Shown here in pieces: positions 23,652 to 33,955 of a DNA stretch of 64,000 nt; within the stretch, counting starts at the first letter, position 1; every line of letters begins with the position of its first letter. This DNA comes from Phlyctochytrium arcticum (taxonomy: Eukaryota > Chytridiomycota > Chytridiomycetes > Chytridiales > Chytridiaceae): positions 682,001 through 746,000 of the forward strand of contig JAHLKI010000004.1 in assembly GCA_025602905.1 (NCBI GenBank), read 5' to 3'. The notes beneath the pieces are model-generated. The model did no database searches and was not told the DNA's origin. It worked only from the letters and a program-made list of their open reading frames with translations. The translations under genes and the position numbers were made by a program.

Positions 23652-25170
23652 ATGCTCGCGGCAAGGCCAACAATCCTGGCCGTCCTGACTATCACAATCA
23701 CCGCCGCGGCCCAGACATTCCATGGCTGCGATCCATCCGTTCAACCGTGCCAGTAAGTCGAATGGTCGCGCATATATTGAAGTCTGAAAATTCAGATACC
23801 TAACAATCACATTCAGAATCCCAGTCGAAAATCCAACATTCAAGATTCACAAGCTGGAGCTCCAGCAGCATCTCGCTCTGGCTTCGCCGGCCGTCATTCA
23901 AAATCAAACCCTCCATCGCCGCAACATTGTCATCAACAAACTCACCGGCACCGGCGCCAATGACGGCGGCCCCCTCTTCACCTACCAGGGTGTCGTCGAG
24001 CTCGGTACCCCCTCGCAAAAGATGACTGTCCTCTTTGACACGGGCTCGTCCATGCTCTGGGTTCAAGCTGCTACGACTAGGGGAGCAGTTAACCAAAAGG
24101 GCGCCCTCTTTGATGCGGCCGAATCCACGACCCTCAAGACCACCAACGTCCAAGCACCACCCATCGAATACGTCGATGGCACGCGGGTTTCCGGTGTCCT
24201 GGTCCAGGATACCGTAGCCATCAATGGCCTCGCCATCCGCAACCTTCAATTCGAAGTCGCGACTTCCATCGTCTCTTCCAACCAAAACACCTCCGACATG
24301 GACGGAATCATGGGCCTCTCCTTTGCCAAACCGGGCTTTCAGACCTGGTGGGAAGAAGTCGCAAAGTCCAACAAAGCAACCTCACCCGTCTTTGGCTATC
24401 ATGTCGACGAATCCAACACGGCGGGCGCCTTCACCTTTGGCGGCGTCGACCTGTCCCGCTTCGACGGGGACCTCGCGTGGATGCCCCTCACCCAATCCCC
24501 TACAAACCCCCCTTACCTCTATTGGCAAGTCGCCATGCCTAGCATTTCCCTCTCCTCTTCTGGTTCACGCATCTCGCTTGGCACCCGCTTCACCACCATC
24601 TGGGACACGGGAACCTCCCTCGCGACCCTCCCCATTCAAGTCGCCGCGCAACTTAACCGTGCCCTCGGTCTTCGCCCCATCACCACTGAACCACCCTTCC
24701 TCTACGCTACCGCCTGCCCCGGGGGCCGCATTCCTTCCTCGTTCCCTAACCTCCAATTCGAATTTGCCGAGGGCCGCTTTACCGAAATTGCTCCTGTCGA
24801 CTACATTTTCCTCCAGCCCACCGATACTCCCGGCCTCATTGCCTGCGTCTCGGGTTTTGTCGGCCAGGATTTACCCGGTGCTGGTCAAACTGGCGTGGGC
24901 GGCGGTGTCAACCCCTCGGCCATCTTTGGCAATATTTTCCTGCGTGCCTTTTATACCGTCTTTGACTCGGAGAATAAGTGCATAGGCGTTGCTTCGGCCA
25001 TTCGCACCAATGACCTTGCGCCTAATTTAGGCGTCCCCCCTCAGGAGGGCAACGCCATGGGCACCGGCCTAGTTAACTCGGCCAATTCGGCCTGCTCGCT
25101 TTCCGCGTCTCTTCCCACGCTCTTCCAATTGTCTGTACCAACACTCTTCTTACTTTTCTTTAGTATTTGA
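23652..25170 (+). CDS. Secreted GPI-type pepsin-like aspartic protease, paralogue 1
   Basis: A1-family endopeptidase, probably wall- or membrane-anchored like yapsins. Exon 1 (23652-23752) encodes a signal peptide (MLAARPTILAVLTITITAAA); exon 2 is 23817-25170; total 484 aa. A propeptide region ends near HRRNIVINKL, with a dibasic processing-type site. Both catalytic aspartates are present: VLFDTGSSMLWV and TTIWDTGTSLATLP. The flap region is YVDGTRVSGVLVQDTV. The C-terminus is hydrophobic (LPTLFQLSVPTLFLLFFSI) after a small-residue Ser/Asn stretch, as in GPI-anchor signals. The adjacent gene at 25643 is a close tandem paralogue with the same intron position and phase. Codon use is GC-rich at third positions. 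Confidence 0.93.
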
Positions 25171-25642
25171 AATCATCCTTGTATACATCGTATATCTTTT
25201 TGTACCTTGCATATTCTTTAGAATCCGAGCTTTATCAGTCTTGTCTCTCCTGTTCCTTAACAACAACTTGGCCCCCGGCCTTGGAAGGGAAGTGCTGCTC
25301 TGGACTCAAAGATAAGCCTACGCCAAGTCATGCAATTCTATCTCGACAGACTTATACATATCCAAATCGGGAACTGTTCAATGCGGAAAACTCAGGTTTT
25401 GGGCCATCGGAGATCGCTGATCGGAGTTACCAAAGGTTTGTTGCACAGCCGCCGCATTCGCCGCCGTAAACTTTAAGCATGCTGCGCCACCAGCGGTCTT
25501 CTGCGGATGACGTTCCAGAAACCCGGCCAGCGCATGGCGCAGTCGCCGGCGAGCGGAAATTGTGGAAATTTGGCACGACATTTCCTCACCTCCATTAGCA
25601 GCGTTTCATTAGCATCCTTCTCCCCATTAGCACATCCGAAAC
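25171..25642. other. Intergenic between the two aspartic protease genes
   Basis: Holds the 3' end of paralogue 1 and the promoter of paralogue 2. It does not resemble the duplicated promoter upstream of paralogue 1. A short ATTAGCA-like word recurs three times just before the ATG (about 25597-25632). No gene is seen. Confidence 0.4.
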
Positions 25643-27146
25643 ATGCTTACGGCAAGGCCCACAACCACCCTGGCCGTCCTGGGCACTCTCCTCGCCGCAA
25701 CCGCTAATGCGCAGGCATTCCAAGGCTGCGACCCGTCCATTCAACCGTGCCAGTAAGTCCCATTTCGAGACGTGCAAAGTAATGAGCAAAAAAAACTAAC
25801 CGATTACATTCAGAATCCCAGTAGGAAACCCTGGGTTCAAGATTCACAAGCTGGAACTCCAGCAGCACCTCGCTCTCGCCTCGCCGTCCGTCATCAAAAA
25901 CCAAACCCTTCACCGCCGCGACATTGTCATCAACAAACTCACAGGCACCGGTGCTGATGGCGGTACCCTCTTTGCCTACCAGGGCGCCATTGAAATTGGC
26001 ACTCCTCCGCAAAACATGACTGTCCTCTTTGACACGGGCTCGTCCATGCTGTGGGTCCAGGCGGCCACGACCACAGGCGCCGTAAACCAAAAGGGTGCCC
26101 TCTTTGACGCGGCCAAATCCACGACCCTCAAGACTTCAAACACTCAAGCACCGCCTATTGAATATGTCGATGGTACGCGGGTTTCCGGTGTCCTAGTCCA
26201 GGATACCGTAGCCATCAACGGTCTCGCTGTCCCCAACCTTCAGTTTGAAGTCGCGACCAACATTGTCTCGTCCAACCAAAACGCCTCGGGCATGGACGGC
26301 ATCATGGGCCTCTCCTTTGCCCAAAGTGGATTTCAGACCTGGTGGGAAGAAGTCGTTAAAACGAATAAAGCAACCTCTCCCGTCTTTGGCTACCATCTCG
26401 ACGCATCTAACACCGCCGGTGCCCTCACCTTTGGCGGCGTCGACTTGTCCCGCTTCCAGGGCGACCTCTCCTGGATTCCCGTGACCAAATCCCCCAGTAG
26501 CCCCCCATACCTCTTTTGGCAGCTCTCCATGTCTGGCATTTCCCTCGGCTCCTCCTCAAGTCAACGCATCTCCCTTGGGTCCCGCTTCACCACCGTCTTT
26601 GACACTGGAACCTCGCTCGCCATCCTTCCCACTCAAGTCGCCGCCCAACTTAACCGCGCCCTCGGCTTTGACCCCGTCTCCACTTCCGCTCCCATCCTAT
26701 ACGCTGCACCCTGCCCTGGTGGCCGCATCCCCTCTTCATTTCCCACCATCAAATTCGAATTCACTGATGGCCACTTTATAAATATTGCCCCTGCCGACTA
26801 CATTTTCCTCCAGCCCACCGATACCCCAGGCCTCACCGCCTGCGTCTCGGGCTTTGCTGGCCAGGATATTGGTGGCGGTGGTCAGGTTGGCTTGGGCGGG
26901 GGTGTCACCCCCTCGGCCATCTTTGGCAATATTTTCCTCCGTGCCTTCTATACCGTCTTTGACTCGGAGAATAAGCGCATTGGCGTTGCTTCGGCCATTC
27001 GCACCAATGGCCTTGCTCCTAATCTAGGTGCTCCTCCTCAGGGCGACGCCAAGGGCACCGGCTCGGGCAACTCGGCTTCCGCTGCTCTTCCCACCCTCTT
27101 CCTATTGGCCATACCAACCCTCTTATCCGCCTTCTTTAGTATATGA
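25643..27146 (+). CDS. Secreted GPI-type pepsin-like aspartic protease, paralogue 2
   Basis: Tandem paralogue of the preceding gene. Exon 1 (25643-25752) gives a signal peptide (MLTARPTTTLAVLGTLLAAT), exon 2 is 25814-27146, total 480 aa. The catalytic motifs are VLFDTGSSMLWV and TTVFDTGTSLAILP; the flap block YVDGTRVSGVLVQDTV is identical to paralogue 1. The intron sits at the same codon and phase (CQ|I after a Cys-Asp-Pro-Ser motif). The C-terminus again looks like a GPI signal (LPTLFLLAIPTLLSAFFSI) preceded by a Gly/Ser/Asn linker. Divergence between the two is greatest in the loop after the second Asp and in the tail, suggesting subfunctional substrate preference (inference). Confidence 0.93.
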
Positions 27147-28158
27147 AATTACTTCTGCTTCTGTGACTTTTTATCTCTTATCTATCTTTATCCTCCTTTT
27201 GTACACATCATATATCTTTTTGTAATTTGTACAGATTAACAAGTTATAGTACGTCTCTGACATTGCAGGCCGCCTTCCAAATTTCCGTGCTCCAGAGAGA
27301 CGCATCCCGTACTTGGGACATACTGGCATCGGCTGTAATATGAAGTAGTGTATTATCTGTGTACGATATACATAAACACCGTGCGCGTCGTCTATGCGAC
27401 CGTTTCTCCCACGGGGTCTATGTCAGGCAGAGTTCAAAACGATTCACCGGCAGCCTATATCCAGTCATTCAAAAATCATCAAAGCGAGATGCAACTATAC
27501 CAGAATCATCCAAGGTACTCGTTTCTTGTCTCCTTCAGGTATGTGCATGTCCCTAGCCATCCAAATTCACGTTTCTCCCACGGAGTCCAGCGCCCGGAGA
27601 CCGAAAAATTATTCCCTGGCAGCCCACAGTAACTCAAAAATTAGCAAGGAAAAAGATTACTATACCAGAATCGTCTCAGGAATCCGTTTCCGTCCATTAA
27701 GGTGCCCGTAAGCGTATGTGCATGTCCCTGGCCGTCGAAATGCTCGACAAAACTGTGGTGAACATTTTGGTGGGTTTCGCGTCGCTGGCAGAATACAGGT
27801 AGTCCACCGCGACAGGCTTTTACTATGGTTTTGGAAGTGACAGGCCCTAATTAGGTCATTTGATGACCCAAAACGGAGTAGATGACCATGTCGTGGTGAG
27901 TGCTCGTCTCGCCCAGTTGGGCCAGGGGACTCTGGCACAGTTCGCCGCCGCCAAGCCCTAACCACTCGAGTATGACACTCCGAAACCTGAAGTTTGTGGC
28001 AGGGAGGGAAAGGCAAGGAGAGACCACACGACCACCATGAAACCCAAAACATGAAAGCCACAAATCCGCCCGAGTACATAAACCCTTCCATCCCACCAAT
28101 CCCCCCCCCAACCTCCTCCACATTTGGTCTACTTCCCACCAAATACACAAAATCAATC
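27147..28158. other. Repeat-bearing intergenic region downstream of the proteases
   Basis: No gene is recognised. The interval contains a degenerate tandem direct repeat (separate entry); the rest is unique sequence up to the promoter of the NDUFA4-like gene. Open frames crossing the repeat have no family features. Confidence 0.45.
27401..27740. repeat. Two degenerate tandem units of about 170 bp
   Basis: Unit 1 (27401-27569) and unit 2 (27570-about 27740) share CGTTTCTCCCACGG at their starts, GGCAGCC, ACTATACCAGAATC and GTATGTGCATGTCCCT in the same order, with small indels between. Neither unit encodes a recognisable protein. Confidence 0.7.
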
Positions 28159-28455
28159 ATGCTTCCTCTCCGCACCCATCTCAAAGCCAACCCACCCCTC
28201 GTCCTCCTCGCCATCGCCGTCGGCGCCGGTCTGACGGGCGGAGCCTACATGGCCAACCACTTTCTGCGGAACGACCCTACCGTCCTCATTCGAAACCGGA
28301 AGGAAGACCCGTTTCCGTGGACAAGATACCAGGGCAATTTGAAGTTGTATGCTGTTAACCAGAAGGTGGGTGTTTTGTTGTTGAGGCTGATGATAGAGTG
28401 GTGATTCATGCTGGTTTCTGGTTAGTTTGAGGCCAAGGAGGTCCCCAAGTACTAG
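28159..28455 (+). CDS. NDUFA4/MLRQ-like small single-pass mitochondrial inner-membrane protein
   Basis: A 78-aa protein in two exons (28159-28365, 28426-28455). One membrane helix (LVLLAIAVGAGLTGGAYMAN) is followed by a short tail with the family pattern NDPTVLIRNRKEDPFPW ... LKLYAVNQKFEAKEVPKY, resembling the NPxxxWxxKxNPxPW and KFYSVN blocks of NDUFA4-type subunits, which associate with respiratory complex IV (earlier assigned to complex I). The upstream frame is open to 27994 but lacks hydrophobic or conserved features, so the start at 28159 is preferred. The short final exon encodes nine residues. Confidence 0.75.
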
Positions 28456-29033
28456 CGTCTTGTCCGAACGCGACGTGTTGCTTGCTCGACGTGTTGACGC
28501 GTTTTGCTCAACGTCTTTCCCTTTGTTTATAATTCTCGATTCCGCAAAGCTCTCTTTTGCTGTAAATACAAGTTTTGGACTATGCCCCTCGCCGCTGCCT
28601 GTCCATTGCCGATCTGAGCTGCTTTCACCTTGCTCGGACCTGTGTAAATGAAATACCATCTTCATAATGATGGGGCCTTTCTCGAACGTTTGCATCTTTC
28701 CTGCTATACCTTGTAAAGATTGTGCTATTGAAGTAGACCGAGTATTTACGCCCTCATTCATGATACTAGCGCCAAGGAAATGAGAGCTGCCGCTCATGGT
28801 TATTCTGACGCCTGCGCACTTTATCGGTTTTCTTGGATCGATTGACTAGAGTGCATAGTAACTCTAAAAGACTGCAAACTATTGGGAACAGCCGTCAAAT
28901 CGAAACGAAATCCCCTCATCTATAAAATACAAGCCCAAGTCATGGCACGAAGATGGGTAGGCTGTCATAATAATAGGTGTACATCCCACAACAACCGAAA
29001 AATAATAGGTAAAATGGGGATCAGCCCGTTCTT
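28456..29033. other. Intergenic, nothing recognised
   Basis: Contains a short direct repeat CGACGTGTTG at 28471 and 28487 just after the NDUFA4-like stop. A long minus-strand open frame overlapping the NDUFA4-like gene has no motif and is treated as chance. Confidence 0.4.
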
Positions 29034-29947
29034 TTACACAAACGCATCCGAATCAGCATCATACCGCGACCCCAATACTGTCGGATCCAATCTCCACAAG
29101 TGCACCATTTCCCACAAAGTTGGCAACCTCGGCTCTACAAATCCATCATTCCCCCACCCATTATCCTTTTGTTCCTCCGTCTGCTGCTCCATAGGTGGAG
29201 GCGTCCCTTCGCGACAATCCAGCCATCCACTGGGTGGAACGGGGGGCACGGTAGCGGTATCAATCGCGACAGGACCCATCTTGGACCGCAGAACGGATAG
29301 GATTTCCAGGCTCTTGTCACGCCATTTATCAATGAGACGTTCAAGCCGCGGGGTCTGGGTTTGGATTTGATGCAGTCTTTTGAGAGTTTCGAGGGGGAGG
29401 GCGGATAGATCTTCAGGTTTTTTGGTTTCTGCTGCTGTCTTGGTTTGTGACGCTGATGGAGATGATGGAGTAATTGTAGTGACAAAACGGGGTTTTTTCG
29501 GGATTGGGGTCCGGGTAGGTGTAATCGGGTTAGTACCAGCCGTTTTTCGGAGTGGTGACTTGAATGCCGGAAACTTTCTTGGTACTGTTGCATTATTTGG
29601 AGTTGAGGGAATAATGCCTCGCCTCCCAATGATTTTTTTTGGCGTAACCGGCCCCACACTCTTCTCCTCTTTTACCATAACCACTTCCGTCGCCTTTTCT
29701 CCACCGCCCGCAGCATCTGGTGGTGGTATCCGCTTAAACCAGTATACATCCACCACATCAACTCGCGCAAGTCCCAAAACTCCACTTTTTATAAATTCAT
29801 CAATATCAGTCTACAAGAGGAATATCGTTTTAGGGTGGGAGTGACGGACATGGCAGCTACTGGGATACTTACGGGTCGTAGGGAAAAGCTTTTGAGAAGA
29901 GAGGTGTGGGTATGGGGTTCCAATAGGTGGATTGCGGGAGGAGGCAT
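29034..29947 (-). CDS. Candidate SFR1/MEI5-like recombination mediator
   Basis: Two exons (29873-29947, 29034-29810) give 283 aa starting MPPPAIHLLEPHTHTSLLK and joining TDIDEFIKSGVLGLARVDVV. The middle is basic, Pro/Thr-rich and carries FPAFKSPLRK, resembling the (P)FKSP motif of SFR1/MEI5. A helical C-terminal part reads LETLKRLHQIQTQTPRLERL and IDKWRDKSLEILSVLRSK, similar to the coiled coil with a conserved KWR of that family. It ends LWEMVHLWRLDPTVLGSRYD with an acidic tail. SFR1 with SWI5 stimulates RAD51 and DMC1 strand exchange in the nucleus. The assignment rests on remembered short motifs and order only; an unrelated coiled-coil protein is possible. Confidence 0.5.
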
Positions 29948-30199
29948 GTTTGAAAATGACCAAAGATCGTGAGCAAGCCGCGTTGGTTTTGAGGACGGGT
30001 GTGATCGGCGTTAACGACACACTTTTGCTCTTTATCCGAACATGACTTCAGTCAGCGTAACTTTGTTTCGAAGGTAGGATCTCACAAACTTGGCACTCAC
30101 GTCAGGAAGACCTCGATGCCTTTCCCCCTTTCCCACTGCCACTGGTAGAAAGATAAGCGTAATCTTGATAAAAATACGGGTCTAGTACAAAATCACCAA

Positions 30200-30271
30200 T
30201 CCCAGATAGTATAGTGGCTAGTATCTCCCCCTGTCACGGGGAAGACCTGGGTTCGATTCCCAGTCTGGGAG
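30200..30271 (+). tRNA. tRNA-Asp (GUC)
   Basis: A 72-nt intronless cloverleaf. The acceptor stem TCCCAGA pairs with TCTGGGA, the anticodon stem-loop CCCCTGTCACGGGG carries anticodon GTC, and the T-arm CTGGGTTCGATTCCCAG includes the B-box GGTTCGATTCC. The A-box lies in TAGTATAGTGGCTAGT. A T-rich Pol III terminator follows within 10 nt. Confidence 0.97.
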
Positions 30272-30279
30272 CTTCTATA

Positions 30280-30294
30280 TTTTTTTCTTTTTTT
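30280..30294 (+). terminator. RNA polymerase III terminator of tRNA-Asp
   Basis: Two runs of seven T separated by one C start 9 nt after the tRNA discriminator base. Confidence 0.8.
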
Positions 30295-30505
30295 GGCTTG
30301 CGTTTACTGTGTTATAGTGTGCGGGTCTCCCCGGGGGTCTCCTGGTGAAAAAAGACTGTGAGAGCTTGATGACCTTGGTGTGGGAAAATAGGAACTCACA
30401 ACCGGCATTTTTGGTAGTACGTTGTATTTGTGATGCACAAATTTCCGACTCTACTGTACAAAAAGGGCGCATAGATACATTTCTACATAGATTGACGGAT
30501 TCCGT

Positions 30506-32275
30506 CTATTCATCACTATTATCGTCATCAACCATTATCCGTTCCTCAACAATCAAACTAGCATTGGGAACCAACCCCGCATCCCGCAAAGTCTGCGTCA
30601 TATCCAGATACTCTTTTCGTGGGTAAGTATTGACCACCGAGATCTCTGCCAGCAAATCCAACGGATCCAAATCTCGGGTTTGGACAAAATTGTATACGAC
30701 CTGCATCGTATCATCTGCGAGGAACCGACGAATCAAGCGTTCACCTGACGGAAGACGTAAGGATAACTTGGCGAGGTCAGATGCGGACGCAGGAGGTTCA
30801 GATGGGAGCGAGTCGATAAGGGATTGCTTTTGCTGGCGTTTGGCGTCGAGGAGAGCTTGATGGGCCCGTTCGGCTTCTTGAGCAGCCTCTTCTTCACGTT
30901 TTTGTCGGTCACGCTCTTCGCGCGCTTTACGCTCCTGGGAGTGTGTACACAGGTGAACAAATGCGTTTACAGAAGAGAAGGGAAAACCAACCTTTTCACG
31001 GTCCGCCCGAAGGGAAGCCTGATAAGCTTCATCCTGCTGTTCCCGGATCGATCTAGCTTGCTCCCGTTCCCTTCGTTCAGATCGCGATTCGGCCAACTGC
31101 GGATCTACCACTTCAATGACTGTAGCCACCATTGACATGAGTGTCTCTGCACTTGTGTTGCCTACGACATCAAAAAAGTCAATCGACGGTTGCAGCCAGA
31201 TCGTGTTTTGGGTGCGAAAAAGCTACCTTCGAGACGTTCAATTGTGCTCATACGGTTGTTGTCAGGAGCAATGATTGCCAGGAAAGGGAATCCCGTGGCG
31301 GATAACAGGTTGCTGACTTCATACCCTTCGCTTTCTTCAATGTCACCCGCCCACACAGTAATGTTTCTTGACTGGATAAAGGATTTCAGGTCGTCAGATG
31401 CTAGCGTGCTTCTAGTAGGCACAAAGAAAAGCGTGATCAGATAAGCTCTATGGCAGGAATAGAGCCATATGATAAACCACTTACCGGCAGAATGTGTCGG
31501 TATCATCGTGCGCTCCTGAATGCAGATATACAATCACATAACCAAGATCACGTTTGGCTTTGGCCAAAGCTTGTGAATACGTTCCCTGGAAGAAGTATGG
31601 GTGCGTGTTCCCATACGTTTCCTCAAACTTTAGCAAGAATCGTGCCGCAGCTGCGCGATTGTCACTAGTAGCTGGTCGACGATGGGTGGGGCGGGTGAGG
31701 AATGAGGGACGGAGCGCTGCGGGAAGGAAGCTTGCGAGGTAGGAGAGGATAAGATGGGCGATACGGGCGGGAAGGGTGATGGGGAGCGCGACAAGGTCCC
31801 ATAACGTGGTTGGCTAGATATCCATTGTGAGAAAAACATCAGGTCAAATAGTCGTGTGGCCAACTTCTTACCCTGACATCTCGCCACGCCTCACTTGGCG
31901 AGTTTACCTGGAGGTTAGATTCGGAGCTACTCGACCCGCTTGCTGCGTTCATAGCATCATCAATATCGCCGTGACCCTGCCCACTAGCAGCAGCAGTCCC
32001 ATCAAGGACGCCGTGAATAGACCGCTGAAATAACAAAGTCAATCATTCATCATATTTTGCGGCTAGCACTCGATCAATGTGTACCTGAAGATCCCATCCA
32101 TTTCTGTCCAGGGTAGAGACTGCCAGTGCGATATCCTCTTGATTGGTCACCGCCTTCAAGTAAAATAGAGTGTTATTTGTCATAGTTGCATCTTGGAAAA
32201 TGACACCGGAATGCATACCTGAAATGTCTGCAACGTCTCCCGCTGTTCATCCGTAAGTGAATCAAGAGTGTCCAT
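30506..32275 (-). CDS. FAF2: FAF2/UBXD8-like UBA-UAS-UBX protein (ERAD and lipid-droplet p97 adaptor)
   Basis: Membrane-embedded cofactor that recruits CDC48/p97 to ER and lipid-droplet substrates. Seven exons give 463 aa, close to the 445 aa of animal FAF2. Order: UBA-like N-terminus (MDTLDSLTDEQRETLQTFQ, LDRNGWDLQ); a linker; a hydrophobic hairpin (TLWDLVALPITLPARIAHLI then LSYLASFLPAALRP); UAS thioredoxin-like domain (FLLKFEETYGNTHPYFFQG, GYVIVYLHSGAHDDTDTFCR, ITVWAGDIEESEGYEV, TGFPFLAIIAPDNNRM); a long coiled coil rich in Glu/Arg/Gln; and a C-terminal UBX domain (LRLPSGERLIRRFLADDTMQ, YLDMTQTLRDAGLVPNASLI). Its start codon is 240 bp from that of the divergent UBAC2-like gene, whose animal homologue binds UBXD8. 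Confidence 0.92.
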
Positions 32276-32373
32276 AGGTGCTGATTGCAATGGAATACTG
32301 CAAATTGTGATGAGAAAAGTATAGATCAGCGTTTGGCTTGAGCTTTGATTTTCCCTTCGCGTGAGCTCTCCTC

Positions 32374-32379
32374 CACGTG
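32374..32379. promoter_or_regulatory. E-box (CACGTG) in the FAF2-UBAC2 shared promoter
   Basis: A CACGTG core lies between the two divergent start codons (32275 and 32516). It could serve either or both genes; no factor is identified. Confidence 0.3.
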
Positions 32380-32515
32380 CTCTTGGTCATTTCAAACATT
32401 TCGCCATTTCGCAGCGGCAGGATTTTGCATTGACCAACTTTTGATCTACACATTCAAGGAAAGAAGATTGGAAAGCGTTGCTTAAAGTAGAGACGAATCT
32501 CCAAGTTTCTTGGCC

Positions 32516-33672
32516 ATGATCCCAGGCGGAGGACCCTCCGGATGCTGTACGTTATTTTCAATATTTGCACTTCAAGTTTTCCTTCAAGCTCACAAACGTT
32601 CATTGTAGACAATGCGCCGGTAACCAAAGCACTGATCCTTTCTTTGGGGTTTAACACTATCATCGCTTCGCTTCGCAACGTACGCCACCGCTATGTCGTT
32701 TGGTTCCCTCATGTGTTAAGCAGTCATCAGGTATCGCATTTATCTCATTTAAATACTGTGAATAGTCAAACTGCAACTAACATCTTATGTCAGATATGGC
32801 GCCTTGCAATCCCCCAATCCCACTATGCAAGCACATCCGCTCTTCTCCTGGGGTCCGCCCTGATATACCACCTGCGACGAACCGAGCGAGCATGGTCTTC
32901 AAGAAAGTTTGCGGCATTCACGACGTGGTGTGCCGTCTCCTCCACTATTCTCCATTTCCTGCTCTCGCTTGTCGCGAAAACAGTCCTGGGTGGGATGCAT
33001 GTCGGATCTAATGCACGGCCATGGTGGGCTAGAGCTCCTGTTGGACCTTGGGGGGTGATTTTTGGAGGATTGTGGGTCGGCCGGAATGTGTCGGGCAAGT
33101 CAGTTGGCATCGCAGCCATTCTTGGGTCACAGGTGAGTGGTTGAGCTCCATATAGGCAGTTGATGGGTTTACTAAGTTGGGTTCAGCTTCTCCTTACTGC
33201 ACCTCCAGAGTCAATCGCTGCTGCCCTGTCGGGCATCATAGCGGCCGCCCTCTATGAAGCCAATGTGCTCAATGTTCAGAGCTGGCGTTACCCTCAGTGG
33301 ATTGCCAACCTCGCGTCGAAAGCATTTTCGCCCTTGGCAGCCAAACAGCCTCCAGAAAAGCTGGCAGCTACTACTGTCGACGAGCAAATGAGGGAGCGGG
33401 CCGAACATGCCGCGCGGAGTATAAGAGAGAGGGAGCTGCGAGCGCGAGTAGGAGTGACCGGTGGGATACCTCGGGCACCCCCACCCCCACCGCAATCCGG
33501 AGCAATGCCGACTGGGCGATCCCGTCAGGCTGCTGTGCTGCCATCTCCACCACCACCTGAGGAGATGATTGCGCAACTGGAAGCGATGGGATTCGAAAGA
33601 GATCGTATACTGGCCGTGCTTCGCAATACAAATAACGACGTCCAGCGGGCAGCAGCCGCACTTTTGGAATAA
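32516..33672 (+). CDS. UBAC2: UBAC2-like rhomboid-fold pseudoprotease with C-terminal UBA domain
   Basis: ER multispanning protein. Four exons (32516-32546, 32609-32730, 32794-33132, 33187-33672) give 325 aa. The N-terminus MIPGGGPSGCYNAPVTKALI matches the UBAC2 pattern (SGLYKAPLSKSLL). Membrane segments include LILSLGFNTIIASL, SALLLGSALIYHL, FTTWCAVSSTILHFLLSLV and PESIAAALSGIIAAALY. IWRLAIPQ and the SRKFAAF block are family positions. The catalytic rhomboid Ser/His dyad is not apparent. A disordered Pro-rich stretch leads to the UBA domain (PEEMIAQLEAMGFERDRILA and NNDVQRAAAALLE). In animals UBAC2 retains UBXD8 at the ER; the neighbouring divergent gene encodes exactly that partner. Confidence 0.92.
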
Positions 33673-33955
33673 ACTCATATGAATGACAGTCGAGCCCCTT
33701 GGTAATAACTTATGACACTTTGAGAAGATGGACGTGAACCTGGCAAAACAATTCGAGCTTGGCCGCAAGGCCGATATTCCAACAATTTATTCCCTGTAGC
33801 ACTCCTTCGTTGGGTGTATCCAAAAAGTGGATACTGTATGAAGATGCCAGAGTATGGACGATTGGGATACATGCGCAGCTATCTACTGGGAAGGGGGAAG
33901 TAAATCACCCCAGAACAATTCGCTGGTAGCGGGCAGGACGGGGTAGGCGGGAGAT
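33673..33955. other. Convergent interval between UBAC2 and RPS19
   Basis: Nothing recognised apart from the two 3' flanks. Confidence 0.4.

Noticed and set aside
27348..27711. Coding frames through the tandem repeat
   Set aside because: The two repeat units are read in different frames and produce unrelated peptides.
28153..28797. 214-codon minus-strand open frame
   Set aside because: It lies antisense over the NDUFA4-like gene, whose membrane helix, intron and C-terminal motif are coherent; the frame itself shows no family feature.
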